The notes beneath the pieces were generated by a model. The model searched no databases. It was not told where the DNA came from and saw nothing but the letters and a program-made list of their open reading frames with translations. Positions 13,037-24,690 of a stretch of 64,000 nucleotides of DNA are shown here, one piece after another. Source of the DNA: Mya arenaria (taxonomy: Eukaryota; Mollusca; Bivalvia; Myida; Myidae); assembly GCF_026914265.1 (NCBI RefSeq), contig NC_069130.1, positions 46,924,556-46,988,555 on the forward strand, given 5' to 3'. The position numbers were made by a program, and so were the translations under genes. Each line of letters begins with the position of its first letter. The stretch's first letter is position 1.

Positions 13037-13056
13037 TCAATCAATCAATCAATCAC
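13037..13056. repeat. (CAAT)n microsatellite
   Basis: About five CAAT units, in a wider stretch (12985-13075) of imperfect 'cactca' repeats. Confidence 0.7.
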
Positions 13057-13434
13057 TACTCACTAGCTCATTCACAAAAAAAATAGGCCATGGTAAGAGC
13101 GCCTCCACGTGGTGTGGCCTGGATGTAGACAGTTTTCTTTCTATCTTTTACTGATAAAAAGACATCTATCTGCAACGAAACGCTCTTGGAATAACAAAAA
13201 AGAATATTCGTCAATTCAATTAATTCTTTCATATAACATTAAAACATTTAAAGCACTGAAAACAAACATAACAAACAGAAAAACTTAAAAAATAAAAATC
13301 CTTCTTTGTTTATATGGTCAGCAATTCGTCAGCAAATCTCTTCTATCCCTATATGGTCAGCTAATTGGTCAGCAGTTTAGCACGAGCCGTCCGGAATTGG
13401 TCGGTCCGGCCAGTCTTTTATTCCCAACCACTTT

Positions 13435-13500
13435 AACTGCACATGCGCAACTTCACTAGCAACCGTGTAAACATAAATGGCGATCATGAGAGGTTCATGA
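13435..13500 (+). promoter_or_regulatory. Probable ZMYND12 core promoter
   Basis: Just upstream of the start codon lie CATGCGCA (13442-13449, like an NRF1 half-site), AGCAAC (13458-13463, like an RFX X-box half-site) and AAATGGCG (13475-13482, like a YY1 site). There is no TATA box at a suitable place. RFX control would suit a ciliary gene, but only a half-site is visible. The left boundary is set by the transposon tip ending at 13380. Confidence 0.4.
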
Positions 13501-13538
13501 AGAAATTATACGTGAAATAACTGCGTTCTAGTGAAAAA

Positions 13539-16500
13539 ATGACTCTCAATCCATTAGCAAATCCTAAAGGGATTAAACTTCTTTGTGAACTGTGTCAAAA
13601 ACCAGCTTTTATTCAATGCACAAAATGTAGAGTGACATATTACTGGTAAGTAATATATTTTCGCGAATTTTAATAAATCCTGTTTTATTTACATGCCATA
13701 TGTAGATATCGATAGCAGCTTATACATTGTTTCAAAGAAACTTCAAGCGTAAGGCCTTTTGTGTCATTGAGTGACTGACCAGGGCTCTGCACAGGCAGTA
13801 ATCTATTCGGGAAGATCTATTTGTTAAATATAATTAGTTTTCCAATATAGCTATAATAAGAGCTAAGAATTAAGCCATTTCCTCAGAATGTGTGGCCAAC
13901 CTGAATAAATATTGGAAGTGTACATAAATATTTTCTCTTTAATAAAATATTGATTAGTTATTATTTTGGGCTTTTTGAAGTTGGGTTACTATATTAGGAG
14001 ACTGTTAACTATTTCAGTTAGGATTTTCTAAGCAAAACTTTTCTCTTTATGAGCCAGATGAAAACTCACAAGAGGAACTTGCACCAAGATTAGTCAAAGG
14101 TTGGGTGTTGGAAATCATGGGCTGTCTTAAGTCCCTTAAATGCTTGCAATGCATCCACCGTGCTGTGCAAACAATTACCAGTGCATTACTTTCCTTTCTG
14201 TTGTAAACTTTTCATCCAATCCAATTAATTACATTTTACAGTGGTGTTGAACACCAAAGAGCAGACTGGCTTGGAATCCATGAGAAGATATGTCAGAACC
14301 TCATTCCGCTCCGACAGAGTGCCCCGTTCCTCCCTTCAGAAGAGGAGAGACAAAACAGGGAAAGACAGCTAGAAACTAAAAAGGTTCAGACTGAATTTTA
14401 TCAAATTTATTCAATTAACCCTTTCCTTCAACTATCTTAACCTTTTGTTCCTCAATCCATATCCTCATTGATCCACCTCTATTCATAGCCTCATAGCTGT
14501 TTTAGTTTAGGTTATATAACCACGGGATTAACTAACGGCAGCTGGTGTGGCCACTTCTCTACGAAGAAAATGTTTAATTCATGTTGTTATATCAAAGACT
14601 GTAGACATTACAATAATCAAACGACAATGCAATGATAGATGCAAAACTCAGTATTACCAGTTGAATTTTTTAAGTATATATGATTTTAAAACTCTAATTC
14701 CATTTGATTATATAATTTTAAATGATAAACGATACTGTTAAAAGTATTGATGATGACTTTTCCAAATATAGTGTATTAACAAAGGCATACTTCATGCATT
14801 ATTTGAGTTTTAAATGTAACCCATATAGTTGTATGTAGAGGAGCTAAAAGTAAATAGAAGCTTCTTAGATATTTTATAACTGGTAATGCTGAGCAGAAAG
14901 AGTTTCAGAATTTAATAAGGTATCTTTTTACTTGGACATTTCAGAGGACCATGATAGACTTAACAAGAACTACAGGCCAGAAGTTATTATTTGAGGGAAA
15001 ACATGACCAGGCTGTGCCAGCTGCAATGCAGTCATTGAGGTTTGCCATTGATGTACATGGCTTAGCAAGCATAGAGCTGGTTCCCTCATATTTGATACTA
15101 GGGGAGGCAAGCATAGGTAAGTTCAGATAGCGTCTAACCCTTTCGGTGCCAAATATATATAGTTATATGTACATACTATTTTATTCTATGTCGTAATAAT
15201 TTGACAACAGCAGTCTCCAAGGCTATCACATGTTTTGGACTGTACAACAACGAATGGGTTAAATTTAAAAAAGGAATGTTGCTAGGTGTTAGAAGGTGGC
15301 CCCTGCCTGTCGCATTTTTGCAACTTTGTCGGCAAAAGGGTTAAAGAAGTATTTCATTGGAAATGTTGTTGTTTTAAATAATCTTTGTTTGAAATTAGTT
15401 TAACTACAGGCAAAATTCGCCTTATCAAAATTGTTGGGAAATACTTCAAGATAACAAACGGTTGATATAACCGAAATACAAAAAATGTATAACTAAACCT
15501 AAAACATTAAAAAAGTTTGACATTACCAGTACATCGAGATAACAGAGTTTGACATATATAGCGAGTTACAACTGTACAGTCCAACCTCGTTGGCTCGAAC
15601 ATATTGCTGTGCATATTTTTTCAAATGTGTTGGAAAGGGTTAATTGTTATAAATTACGGTGTGTTTTAAAAGACAATATGTATTAAGATACATGCATAAT
15701 GGTAAACAGTGTTAACAGTTATGAAGTTTAATGTTAATGCATGTAACAAGTTAGTAACAGGACTGAAGTTTAGACATGCTGAGGTAAATGCAGTCTGTAA
15801 AATCAAAATTTGTTGCTCCTCATTTCCTGAAGAAGAAAACACATAGTGTAACAATTTATACCAATCTTGATCAATAATGGTTTGAAACACTTATACAACC
15901 TAGCCCAGGCACATTGCCATCAATTTTAAACAGGTTAGTGTTCCTAGCTGAGGCAGTTAATGGATCTGAGGTCCCCAGAATGTTCCAAGGCCATCAGCCT
16001 TAAATTGTCTTGCATTAATTTCGATGATTAGTAAGAATTTTAAAGGCTGAGGAGACAGTCAACTGTTCTACAGACTCTAGAATAATTCAATGCCGTCACC
16101 CTAATGTTTTCTTACATTATTTTCCAGGCTTAGGAAGACTTGAACAGGCTGAGGAGTACCTAGCTCAGGCACAGTGGACAGTTCTGAAGACCCCAGAATG
16201 TTCCAACGCCATCAAATCTAAACTGTACAGAAACTTAGGGCTGCTCTATGCTGCCAAGGGGGAATATGATGAAGCACTAAGGCAGCTGGCTAATGATGTA
16301 AGAAACAATATGAATTGTGGACTTATACTGTTTTCAAAGAAACTGATATTTGAAATTACTTGGACAGCTCTCAAAATCTCTGGAAAGCTTTTTATTACAG
16401 CTATGTACAAGTCATGTCCATGATTGGTTTAACTCTAAATTTTAAGAAATTATTTGTCATATAATTATGTCAATAGAATCATAAATCAGAATTCAATCTG

Positions 16501-19500
16501 TTTATATAACTTTGCTAATGAAATGACTCTTTGCTTATTTAGCAATCTGTAATGGAGATTGTAATACTACCGTATATGAACTCATAGTATGAAAAGCACA
16601 TTTCGTCAACTTAATGCAATAACTTAATATGTGCATCTATTTTTATATGCAGTTTTTCAGTTATTGCACTAAAGCGTGATGTTTTTCTCTGGTAGAATGT
16701 ATGTGTTTTTGTTGTATTTACCAACGCATAATTATCTTTTCAGATATATCACGCTAGCGAGGAGTTTGGCACGGATGATATCCGTACATCTGGCGGATAT
16801 TTCCACATGGGCAATGTATTCTTCCGGCAAGGGAGAATGGACATTGCTGACACACTTTATAGACAGGTAAGTGTAACTGTGATTCTAACAATTCTTAAAG
16901 GGACATGATATAGGTTGATTCCAAAAAATCCTTTTTAAATTTTAATGCATTATCCTGTTTAACTCATTTGACTTTTATGATCAAACAAAAAAACAACATT
17001 TGATTTGTGTACTGATAAAAAAAAAATATGAGCAATATTCTGGCACTTTTTTAATTGGGTAATTTATGGCCACTTACCTATTAATGGATTTTTTTTTATA
17101 AAGACTGATATTTTTTATCTTTACACAAATCATATGGGTTTTTTCAGATTATTTTTTATGTTTGTTTGGCATCAACCTCTGTTGCAACCCTTTAAGTGTG
17201 AATGGCAGTTTTTTTTTCTTCATGAAAATGAGCAAATAATGAGTACCGGTAACATAATTATACTGTACATAATTTACTATCAGGTTGTTTTAAAACAAAA
17301 AGGATTAAGGTTTTTTTTCTGAAGGATTTTTTTCTTTCAAGGAAAAAGTTCAAAATTAGTGGCTACTTTAAGCAACGTGAAAATGAAGCATTGATTTTTG
17401 ATATAAATTTGGATGCTTTCAGGTGACAGATATCTGGTACTCCCACCTATTCAACATTGTCAAGGTGCGCACGAGAACCCCACCCACTCCAAAAGGTGTG
17501 GGGCCACTTATTGTGGAAATGTTCGATGAACAAGAGGACAGCCTTGGTAGGTTCATAAAGATTTTTTTTTGTTACAAAGTTTACATTTGAATCTTATTGT
17601 ACTTGTAATTATGTCTTTAAAACAAAATAATTGTTAATTTTTTATTTTTTTTAGCAACAATTTGAAGAAAAAAATGTTTTTGACATCTAATATTACTTCA
17701 TTGGCAAATTTCATATGATTTCTGGTTTTATCAATATAATATTGTCATATTCCTTATGATTCGAGGTCTTGCCTTATTTAGAATTTGCCTGTAATCCTAT
17801 AATCCAAGGCCTTGTTAATCATGATCTTTTACATTTTCAACCTTTTCTGATCTTTTTGTGAATTTTCCCTTGTTCATCATGGCCTAAACCATTACTATGA
17901 TTTTTTTCCATGTTGATCATGGAATTTCTCATGCTCATGAACAAAGGTTTTTTTTTGGAGTTGTCCCATATAAATCATTATTATCTTTGACATTTTCCCC
18001 ATATTCTTAATGGTCTATTAAAGGCTTTTTTTTTAATTTCCCCATATTCATCATGATCTGAACCCTTACCAGGATTTTTTTGTTGATCATGGAATTTTCC
18101 CATGCTCATAAACAAAGGCATTGTTATGAACATTCCCATGTTCATCATGATCTAAGGCCTTACTAGGAATTTTTCCATGTTGATCATGGAATTTTCCCAT
18201 GCTCATGAACAAATGCCTTATTTGAAATTGTCCCATGTTGATCCTGATCTTATACGTAATTCCATGTTCTTGATGGTTTAAGACCTTTTGGGGGAATTTT
18301 TCTCTTTTTTATTATGGTCTAACATTATACAAGGCTTTATGATCTTATTATTTCACATTTTAATTACATTTAAATTTCAAGACCATGGTTTTGAAACTAA
18401 TTACTTGTCAAATATATATTCCAATTTCAAATGTTTTTACATGAAAATAACCTTAGGCAAAGAAACACAATTATGTAGTTAGGGTTACATCTTGTCCAAA
18501 AAATGTTGGGTAGATTGCAGATTTTTTATTAGGCTTATTAGAACGTTATTGTTATCATTGAATTATCTTTATTAAAAAGCTTTTCAAACAAACAAAATAA
18601 AGTACACATTATTATTTATTTTTTTTAACCAAAAACCTATATAAAAACCCCCCAGAAAGGTCGTCGCCTTATTCCTGAATCAGAAGTATTTGTTAGCCCT
18701 GATTGTTAAAAATTCCATATTTCAGACGAGGCCCAAGAAGCGGAAGCTGTTCAGGTGCTCAACTCTATCTACGATATGCGGGAACACCAACCTAACCGTC
18801 AACCTGAAGATATGGCCAGGGTTTGCCACGGCCTTGCAATGCTGTACTTTGTACTCACAGATATTAGCAAGGTAGAAAGGGTTCATAAACTGAGGTCCAT
18901 GCATAATTGTGATACAGAAATCAATTGGAAGGGCTATATGGCAAATAATTAAAGCCTGAAGATAGAGCAAGTGTTTGCTGTGTGTCTTGCTCTTGTCATA
19001 CTCTTTTTTTTTCGCTGAAAGATAATCAACATACAAAGTCATTCCTTGTTTTTCCAAACCTTTTTGTGGCATGGGCTGGGGCCCTTGGACTTGCGAAAGT
19101 ATAATTTATTTAATAATATAATTTATTGGCTTTTGATTGGGGCACCAGTATTTTGTTACCTGTCTTGTATTCTGGTGACATTTGTTTTTCTATGGTCAGT
19201 ATATAGATAAATTACACACTCTTTCAGTTTGTACTTTTTAAAAAAAACAAAAACAATTTAATTAAAAAAAAAAATCTTTTTTGGTTTAGCAATATCTGAA
19301 ATAGTGATAAAAGTCATTTACTATCTTAAAATGGATTTCATTTGCTTTAGTAATGTCAACCTAAACATGAAATTAAACATTTATTTGTTTTCTGTGTATT
19401 ACAAAAAGAAAGGGCATCTTTAAGTCTAGACATTGACCCTCTGTTTCTTACATGTGTACCTCAATAATGGTTTTTTATATTTGTCCTGATGGTCAAACTG

Positions 19501-20769
19501 TCTGATTAGCGCAGTGATTGACACACTAGCTTCTCACCAAAGTGCCCTGGGTTGTCTGATTAGCACAGTGGTTAACTTACTCGCTTCTCACCAAGCCCCC
19601 CTGGATTGTCTGGTTAGCGCAGTGATTGACACACTCACTTTTCACCAAAGTGCCCTGGATTGTCTGATTAGCACAGTGGTTAACTTACTCGCTTCTCTCC
19701 AAGGCCCCCCGAGTTGTCTGGTTAGCACAGTGGTTAACTTACTTGCTTCTCACCAAGGCCCCCTGGGTTGTCTGGTTAGCGCAGTGGTTAACTTACTTGC
19801 TTTTCACCAAGGCCCCCCGGGTTGTCTGGTTAGCGCAGTGGTTAACTTACTTGCTTCTCACCAAGGCCCCCTGGGTTGTCTGGTTAGCGCAGTGGTTAAC
19901 TTACTCGCTTCTCACCAAGGCCCCCCGGGTTGTCTGGTTAGCGTAGTGGTTAACTAACTCGCTTCTCACCAAGGCCCCAAGGGGTGGCCTGGTTAGCGCA
20001 GTGGTTAACTTACTCGCTTCTCACCAAGACCCCCCTGGGTTGTCTGGTTAGCGCAGTGGTGAACTTACTCGCTTCTCACCAAGACCCCCCCCCCCGGGTT
20101 GTCTGGTTAGCGTAGTGGTTAACTTACTCGCTTCTCACCAAGGCCCCCCCGGGTTGTCTGGTTAGCGTAGTGGTTAACTTACTCGCTTCTTACCAAGGCC
20201 CCCCGGGTTGTCTGGTTAGCGCAGTGGTTAACTTACTCGCTTCTCACCAAGGCCCCCCGGGTTGTGTGGTTAGCGCAGTGGTTAACTTACTCGCTTCTCA
20301 CCATGGCCCCCCCCCGGGTTGTCTGGTTAACACAGTGGTTAACTTACTCGCTTCTCACCAAGGCCCCCCGGGTTGTCTGGTTAGCGCAGTGGTTAACTTA
20401 CTCGCTTCTCACCAAGGCCCCCTGGGTGGCCTGGTTAGCGTAGTGGTTAACTTACTCGCTTCTCACCAAGGCCCCCCCCCCGGGTTGTCTGGTTAGCGCT
20501 TAACCCACAAACAAGTTTGTTTGTGGTCACTAAGCGGGACAATTTTTTAATTTAACGTTATTCATTTTCATGGTAAAATAAATAAAGTTTAAACTAAACT
20601 TAGTCGCCGATTTGTGTTTAACATTTTGTTTTCTCTTATTTTTCAGGCCAAAGAGTTTGGTCGCAAGGCAGTAGTGGCAAGTGAGAGCCACCCAGATGAC
20701 TCCATGTCACGCTCCATTATTGAGTTCATGAAAAACTGTGACCGAATATCCATGCTGACTGTCTCTTAG
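13539..20769 (+). CDS. ZMYND12: ZMYND12 orthologue, eight exons, complete
   Basis: Exons: 13539-13645, 14242-14383, 14945-15116, 16128-16297, 16744-16866, 17423-17546, 18726-18871 and 20647-20769. All introns are GT-AG and all phases agree, giving 368 codons plus TAG, close to the human length of about 365. Exons 1-2 encode the MYND zinc finger: CELC, CTKC, YYC, then HQRADW with H and C ligands, the exon 1/2 junction splitting the YYC cysteine codon. The rest is the TPR-like helical part, with blocks highly typical of the family (LVPSYLILGEAS, AEEYLAQAQWTVLK, FGTDDIRTSGGYFHMGN). In vertebrates ZMYND12 is an axonemal protein of the sperm flagellum and cilia that works with TTC29 and DNAH1-type dynein. 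That role here is inferred from orthology. No stop or frameshift is seen, so the gene looks functional. Introns 3, 6 and 7 have accumulated repeats. Confidence 0.95.
15899..16105 (+). pseudogene. Decayed copies of ZMYND12 exon 4 in intron 3
   Basis: Three stretches resemble the middle of exon 4: 15899-15937 (CCTAGCCCAGGCACA then GCCATCAATTTTAAACAG), 15941-16005 (CCTAGCTGAGGCAG, then CCCCAGAATGTTCCAA and GGCCATCA) and 16045-16105 (GGCTGAGGAG, then GCCGTCA). Exon 4 itself has CCTAGCTCAGGCACA, CCCCAGAATGTTCCAA and GCCATCAAA. They carry indels that break the frame and lack splice sites, so they look like remnants of tandem exon duplication. Confidence 0.7.
17760..18310. repeat. Degenerate tandem repeats in ZMYND12 intron 6
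   Basis: Repeated, diverged units built around 'ccatgttgatcatggaat' and 'cccatgctcatgaacaaa', roughly 30 bp each and combined in longer blocks. No coding content. Confidence 0.65.
19503..20503 (+). repeat. tRNA-like minisatellite, about 18 units of 54 bp
   Basis: Each unit contains TGGTTAGCGCAGTGGTTAAC (a D-arm with an A-box match, TAGCGCAGTGG), an anticodon-arm-like stretch GCTTCTCACCAAGG, and GCCCCCCGGGTT, after which the next unit starts. This is the order D-arm, anticodon arm, start of T-arm of a tRNA-Glu-like or tRNA-derived SINE head, cut just where the B box (GGTTCGA) should be completed. The C tract varies between units. Because 54 is divisible by three, an 18-residue repeated frame appears open for parts of the array; it is an artefact. 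The array lies wholly in intron 7 of ZMYND12. Confidence 0.85.
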
Positions 20770-21457
20770 CTTATGTAATGCTGCTGAATATCTTTGGAAA
20801 ATTGATATAAAAAAACAAAACAAAACATGAAAAACTCAAAATTTCAAAATGCATTTTAGGAATGATTAATATAAATCGTTCGTATTCTCACATGCTTCGG
20901 TTATACACTGAGGGACTTTAAAAACGCAACATATGTACTTCCAACATGGCAATCCATGAAGCTAAATTTACTAGTAATTTAGTATGTCTGACATTTTTTT
21001 GTTTATCAAAAGTATTTTTTTGAAGTACATGAATTGCTTTTTTAGTCTCTAAGAATACTGATAAATGTGAGGATGATCAAAAAAATAATATAACAGTTTC
21101 TTTGAATATTTGCATATCTATGTTAAGAGGTATGATCCAAATTGATATGCCAGAATCATGGATGTATTACCTATGCACCATAAGTATTAAGGCTGACATA
21201 AGTTGTTGTGAGACAACCATTCATTGAGAAATAAATTATTGATTTTTTCCTATCTATTTTACTTATTAACGAAATAGATCGGTCTTTGAACTGTACACCA
21301 AATATTTTGAAAAAATATCATTTATAGTAAAAATATCTTTGTAACAAACCCTGTGATATTTTATGTTTACTGTATTAATGTAACTGATATTTGTGTCAGC
21401 GTATTTTCATGTTTAATATGACTTTGTTTATTTTGATGATTTTTATGTCATTAAATC

Positions 21458-21463
21458 AATAAA
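21458..21463 (+). terminator. Candidate polyadenylation signal of ZMYND12
   Basis: AATAAA about 690 bp after the stop codon, followed within 30 bp by a T/G-rich stretch. Another AATAAA lies near 21229. Either could be used. Confidence 0.5.
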
Positions 21464-21667
21464 ATGATGATTTGTACCTTTATGAGTGCCTAAAAATGGA
21501 GTAATCTGGGGGATGTATTCATATGACAGTGTAGTTATTTGAAACCATGATCTGCTACTTTTCATAAAATTCATATTCTTATGCATTTACTGATACTGTA
21601 TTATGCAGTCCCAATTAATCGTATTTAAACTATATGCGTTTTGAGTTTGGGGGAGGGGACGCGCGTC

Positions 21668-23430
21668 AGCAGTAATGCAAACAACTCTCCTCTCCGGCGT
21701 TGATGCGAACAACTCTCCTCTCCAGCGTTGATGCAAACAACTCTCTTCTCCAGCGTTTATTCAAACAACTCTCGTCTCCAGCGTTGATGCTAACAACTCT
21801 CGTCTCCAGCGTTGATGCTCACAAATCTCGTCTTCAGCATTGATGCAAACAACTCACGTCTCCAGCGTTGATTCAAACAACTCTCGTCTCCAGCGTTGAT
21901 GCTAACAACTCTCTTCTCCAGCGTTGATGCAAACCACTCTCTTCTCCAGCGTTTATTCAAACAACTCTCTTCTCCAGCGTTTATTCAAACAACTCTCGTC
22001 TCCAGCGTTGATGCTAACTCATCTCGTCTCCAGCAGTGGTGCAAACAACTCTCGTCTCCAGCGTTGATTCAAACAACTCTAGTCTCCAGCGTTGATGCTA
22101 ACAGCTCTCGTCTCCAGCGTTGATGCTAACAGCTCTCCTCCTCGGCGTTGAGGCAAACAGCTCTCCTCCCCGGCGTTGAGGCAAACAGCTCTCCGCCCCA
22201 GCGTTGATGCTAACAACTGTCGTCTCCAGCGTTGATGCTAACAACTCTCGTCTCCAGCGTTGATGCTAACAAATCTCGTCTCCTCTCCAGAGTTGATGCA
22301 AACAACTCTAGTCTCCAGCGTTAATGCAAACAACTCTCCTCTCCTCTCCAGTGTTGATGCAAACAACTCTCCTCTCCTCTCCAGCGTTGATGCAAACAAC
22401 TCTCCTCTCCAGCGTTGATGCAAACAACTCTCGTCTCCGGCGTTGATGCAAACAACTCTCCTCTTCTCTCCAGCATTGATGCAAACAACTCTCGTCTCCA
22501 GCGTTGATGCAAACAACTCACCTCTCCTCTCCATCGTTGATGCAAACAACTCTCGTCTCCAGCGTTGATGCTAACAACTCTCTTCTCCAGCGTTGATGCA
22601 AACCACTCTCTTCTCCAGCGTTTATTCAAACAACTCTCTTCTCCAGCGTTTATTCAAACAACTCTCGTCCCAGCGTTGATGCTAACTAATCTCGTCTCCA
22701 GCATTGATGCAAACAACTCTCGTCTCCAGCGTTGATTCAAACAACTCTCGTCTCCAGCGTTGATGCTAACAACTCTCGTCTCCAGCGTTGATGCTTACAA
22801 CTCTCGTCTCCAGCGTTGATGCTAACAGCTCTCGTCTCCAGCGTTGATGCTAACAGCTCTCCTCCTCGGCGTTGAGGCAAACAGCTCTCCTCCCCGGCGT
22901 TGAGGCAAACAGCTCTCCGCCCCAGCGTTGATGCTAACAGCTCTCGTCTCCAGCGTTGATGCTAACAACTGTCGTCTCCAGCGTTGATGCTAACAACTCT
23001 CGTCTCCAGCGTTGATGCTAACAAATCTCGTCTCCTCTCCAGCGTTGATGCAAACAACTCTAGTCTCCAGCATTCATGCAAACAACTCTCCTCTCCTCTC
23101 CAGCGTTGATGCAAACAACTCTCCTCTCCTCTCCAGCGTTGATGCAAACAACTCTCCTCTCCTCTCCAGCGTTGATGCAAACAACTTTCGTCTCCGGCGT
23201 TGATGCAAACAACTCTCCTCTTCTCTCCAGCATTGATGCAAACAACTCTCGTCTCCAGCGTTGATGCAAACAACTATCCTCTCCTCTCCATCGTTGATGC
23301 AAACAACTCTCGTCTCCGGCGTTGATGCAAACAACTCTCCTCTCCTCTCCATCGTTGATGCAAACAACTCTCCTCTCCACTCCATCGTTGATGCAAACAA
23401 CTCTCGTCTCCGGCGTTGATGCAAACAGCT
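21668..23430. repeat. 28-bp minisatellite, about 1.76 kb
   Basis: Units follow the pattern AACAACTCTCGTCTCCAGCG plus TTGATGCT, with a ~33-bp variant carrying an extra CTCCTC block. A higher-order pattern of about 0.67-0.72 kb is visible: the block with 'gtttattcaaacaactctc' at about 21950 recurs at about 22620, and the 'cggcgttgaggcaaacagctc' block at about 22145 recurs at about 22870. Long open frames on both strands here are products of the repeat. Confidence 0.9.
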
Positions 23431-23700
23431 ATAGTTTTCGTAATTAATGATCAGTTTCAAATCATTTTTGGTTTTGATTTATTTTGGGGGGATGGTGAGG
23501 GCGTCGCAGGTCCTGTCAACATATATACGTAACTGCCGCCTTTGCGTCAGCTATGTTTAAATATATCATTAATTAAAACAGAAATCCGTGTCGGGTCAAA
23601 GGTCATAGTGACCTTAAATTCGGAAAAATTGTCCGAGTGATAACTCAACAATGTCTGGACCTATGGCCATCAAAATTGACATTGAGGTCGGGCCTGACCA

Positions 23701-23748
<48 letters not shown>
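23701..23748. repeat. (TAA)n microsatellite, tail of a retrotransposon
   Basis: About 15 TAA units. On the minus strand they follow directly after the 3' UTR of the retrotransposon fragment at 24092-24616, so they are best read as its 3' tail. Confidence 0.8.
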
Positions 23749-24690
23749 TCTTTATTTAGAGAAGGTATAAACACGTTTTGACATAATTACAGGTTCAACC
23801 ATAACAACATCATATTTACAATGTGGCCTTCTATGAAGAAAAACAAACAAACAAAAACAAAATGCATTTGGTAAATCATAAAACATCTGCATCGCACTTA
23901 TACATTCCTATACAAGAACTTTTGATGTTTTGAATATAATTATTCTATACAAATCATGTTTAATTAACATAACAATTATTTCAATAAACTTCATGTACAC
24001 GCCGACAGACACTCAATAAAACACAACAATTTATAAAACAACAGTTATTTCAATCTTTAAGATAATGAAAAGATGATATACCTTTTTGAAACTAATGATA
24101 TGCACATTTCAAGATGTGCACTTTATAATTATGCTTAAATGTGTTTAACTTTTTCGCATTTCGTATTTCATCCGGAATAGTATTCCAAACCTTCATACTG
24201 TAGTACGAAAAGGAATCCATGAAATAGTTAGTTCGCGGTGTTTGTATCAAAACTAAATCTTGTTTTGAAGTTGATCTTAGAGAATAGTGTTCATTATTTG
24301 CAAAGATTAGCAATTCAGACATATAGCTCGGAGCCTTTCCATTAAGGGTATTATAGACAAGGGTTGCACAGTGATATTTACACCTGTCTGTAAACGTTAG
24401 CCACTGAAGTTCTTGTAACAATCCGTTTGAAGATGATCGTTTAGGAATTTTAAGAATGATTTTTGCAGCCCTATTTTGCAAGGATTTAACTTTATGTAAG
24501 TAACTTGAGTTTCCTTTGCCCCAAATATGACAACAATAATCTAAAATTGGAAGGATATATGCATTGTAAAACAATCGTTTCATCTCATCATTGAGGTAGA
24601 ACAATAGACGTTTCAAAAGTGAGATTTTACAGTTGATTTTTTTGCAAACAATTTCTATTTGCGGACGCCATTTTAGGTTATTATCAATAT
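23701..24690 (-). mobile_element. 5'-truncated non-LTR retrotransposon, minus strand
   Basis: A 174-codon frame (24616-24092) encodes only the C-terminal part of the ORF2 protein: MKRLFYNAYILPILDYCCHI, LQNRAAKIIL, VYNTLNGKAPSYMSEL and WNTIPDEIRNAKKLNTFK. This is the segment that follows the reverse-transcriptase domain in CR1/jockey-like elements. A 3' UTR of about 340 bp and the TAA tail complete it. The polymerase and endonuclease are missing, the ordinary result of aborted reverse transcription. It is a different family from the one at 26.2-31.0 kb. Confidence 0.85.

Larger units (their letters stand above)
8173..13380. mobile_element. TIR-bounded 5.2 kb block (composite DNA element)
   Basis: CTAAACTGCTGACC at 8173 and its reverse complement ending at 13380 are the tips of an inverted repeat of about 75 bp. 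The tips contain two further 'gctgaccatata' boxes and a matching 'acaaagaagga' segment on each side. The left tip is also present in the first duplicate at 2678. The interior holds the 5' half of a non-LTR retrotransposon on the minus strand and 'gctgaccaatgta' tandem repeats. I see no matching target duplication beside the tips and no transposase, so it is either non-autonomous or a nest of insertions. Confidence 0.6.

Noticed and set aside
19514-20496. Long ORFs of repeated 18-residue units (NLLASHQGPPGCLVSAVV)
   Set aside because: They come from a 54-bp repeat that happens to be a multiple of three. The array is intronic, tRNA-like and broken by C-tract length changes.
22238-23460. Overlapping repeat ORFs on both strands in the 28-bp minisatellite
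   Set aside because: Open in several frames at once because of the repeat, with no start context or domain.
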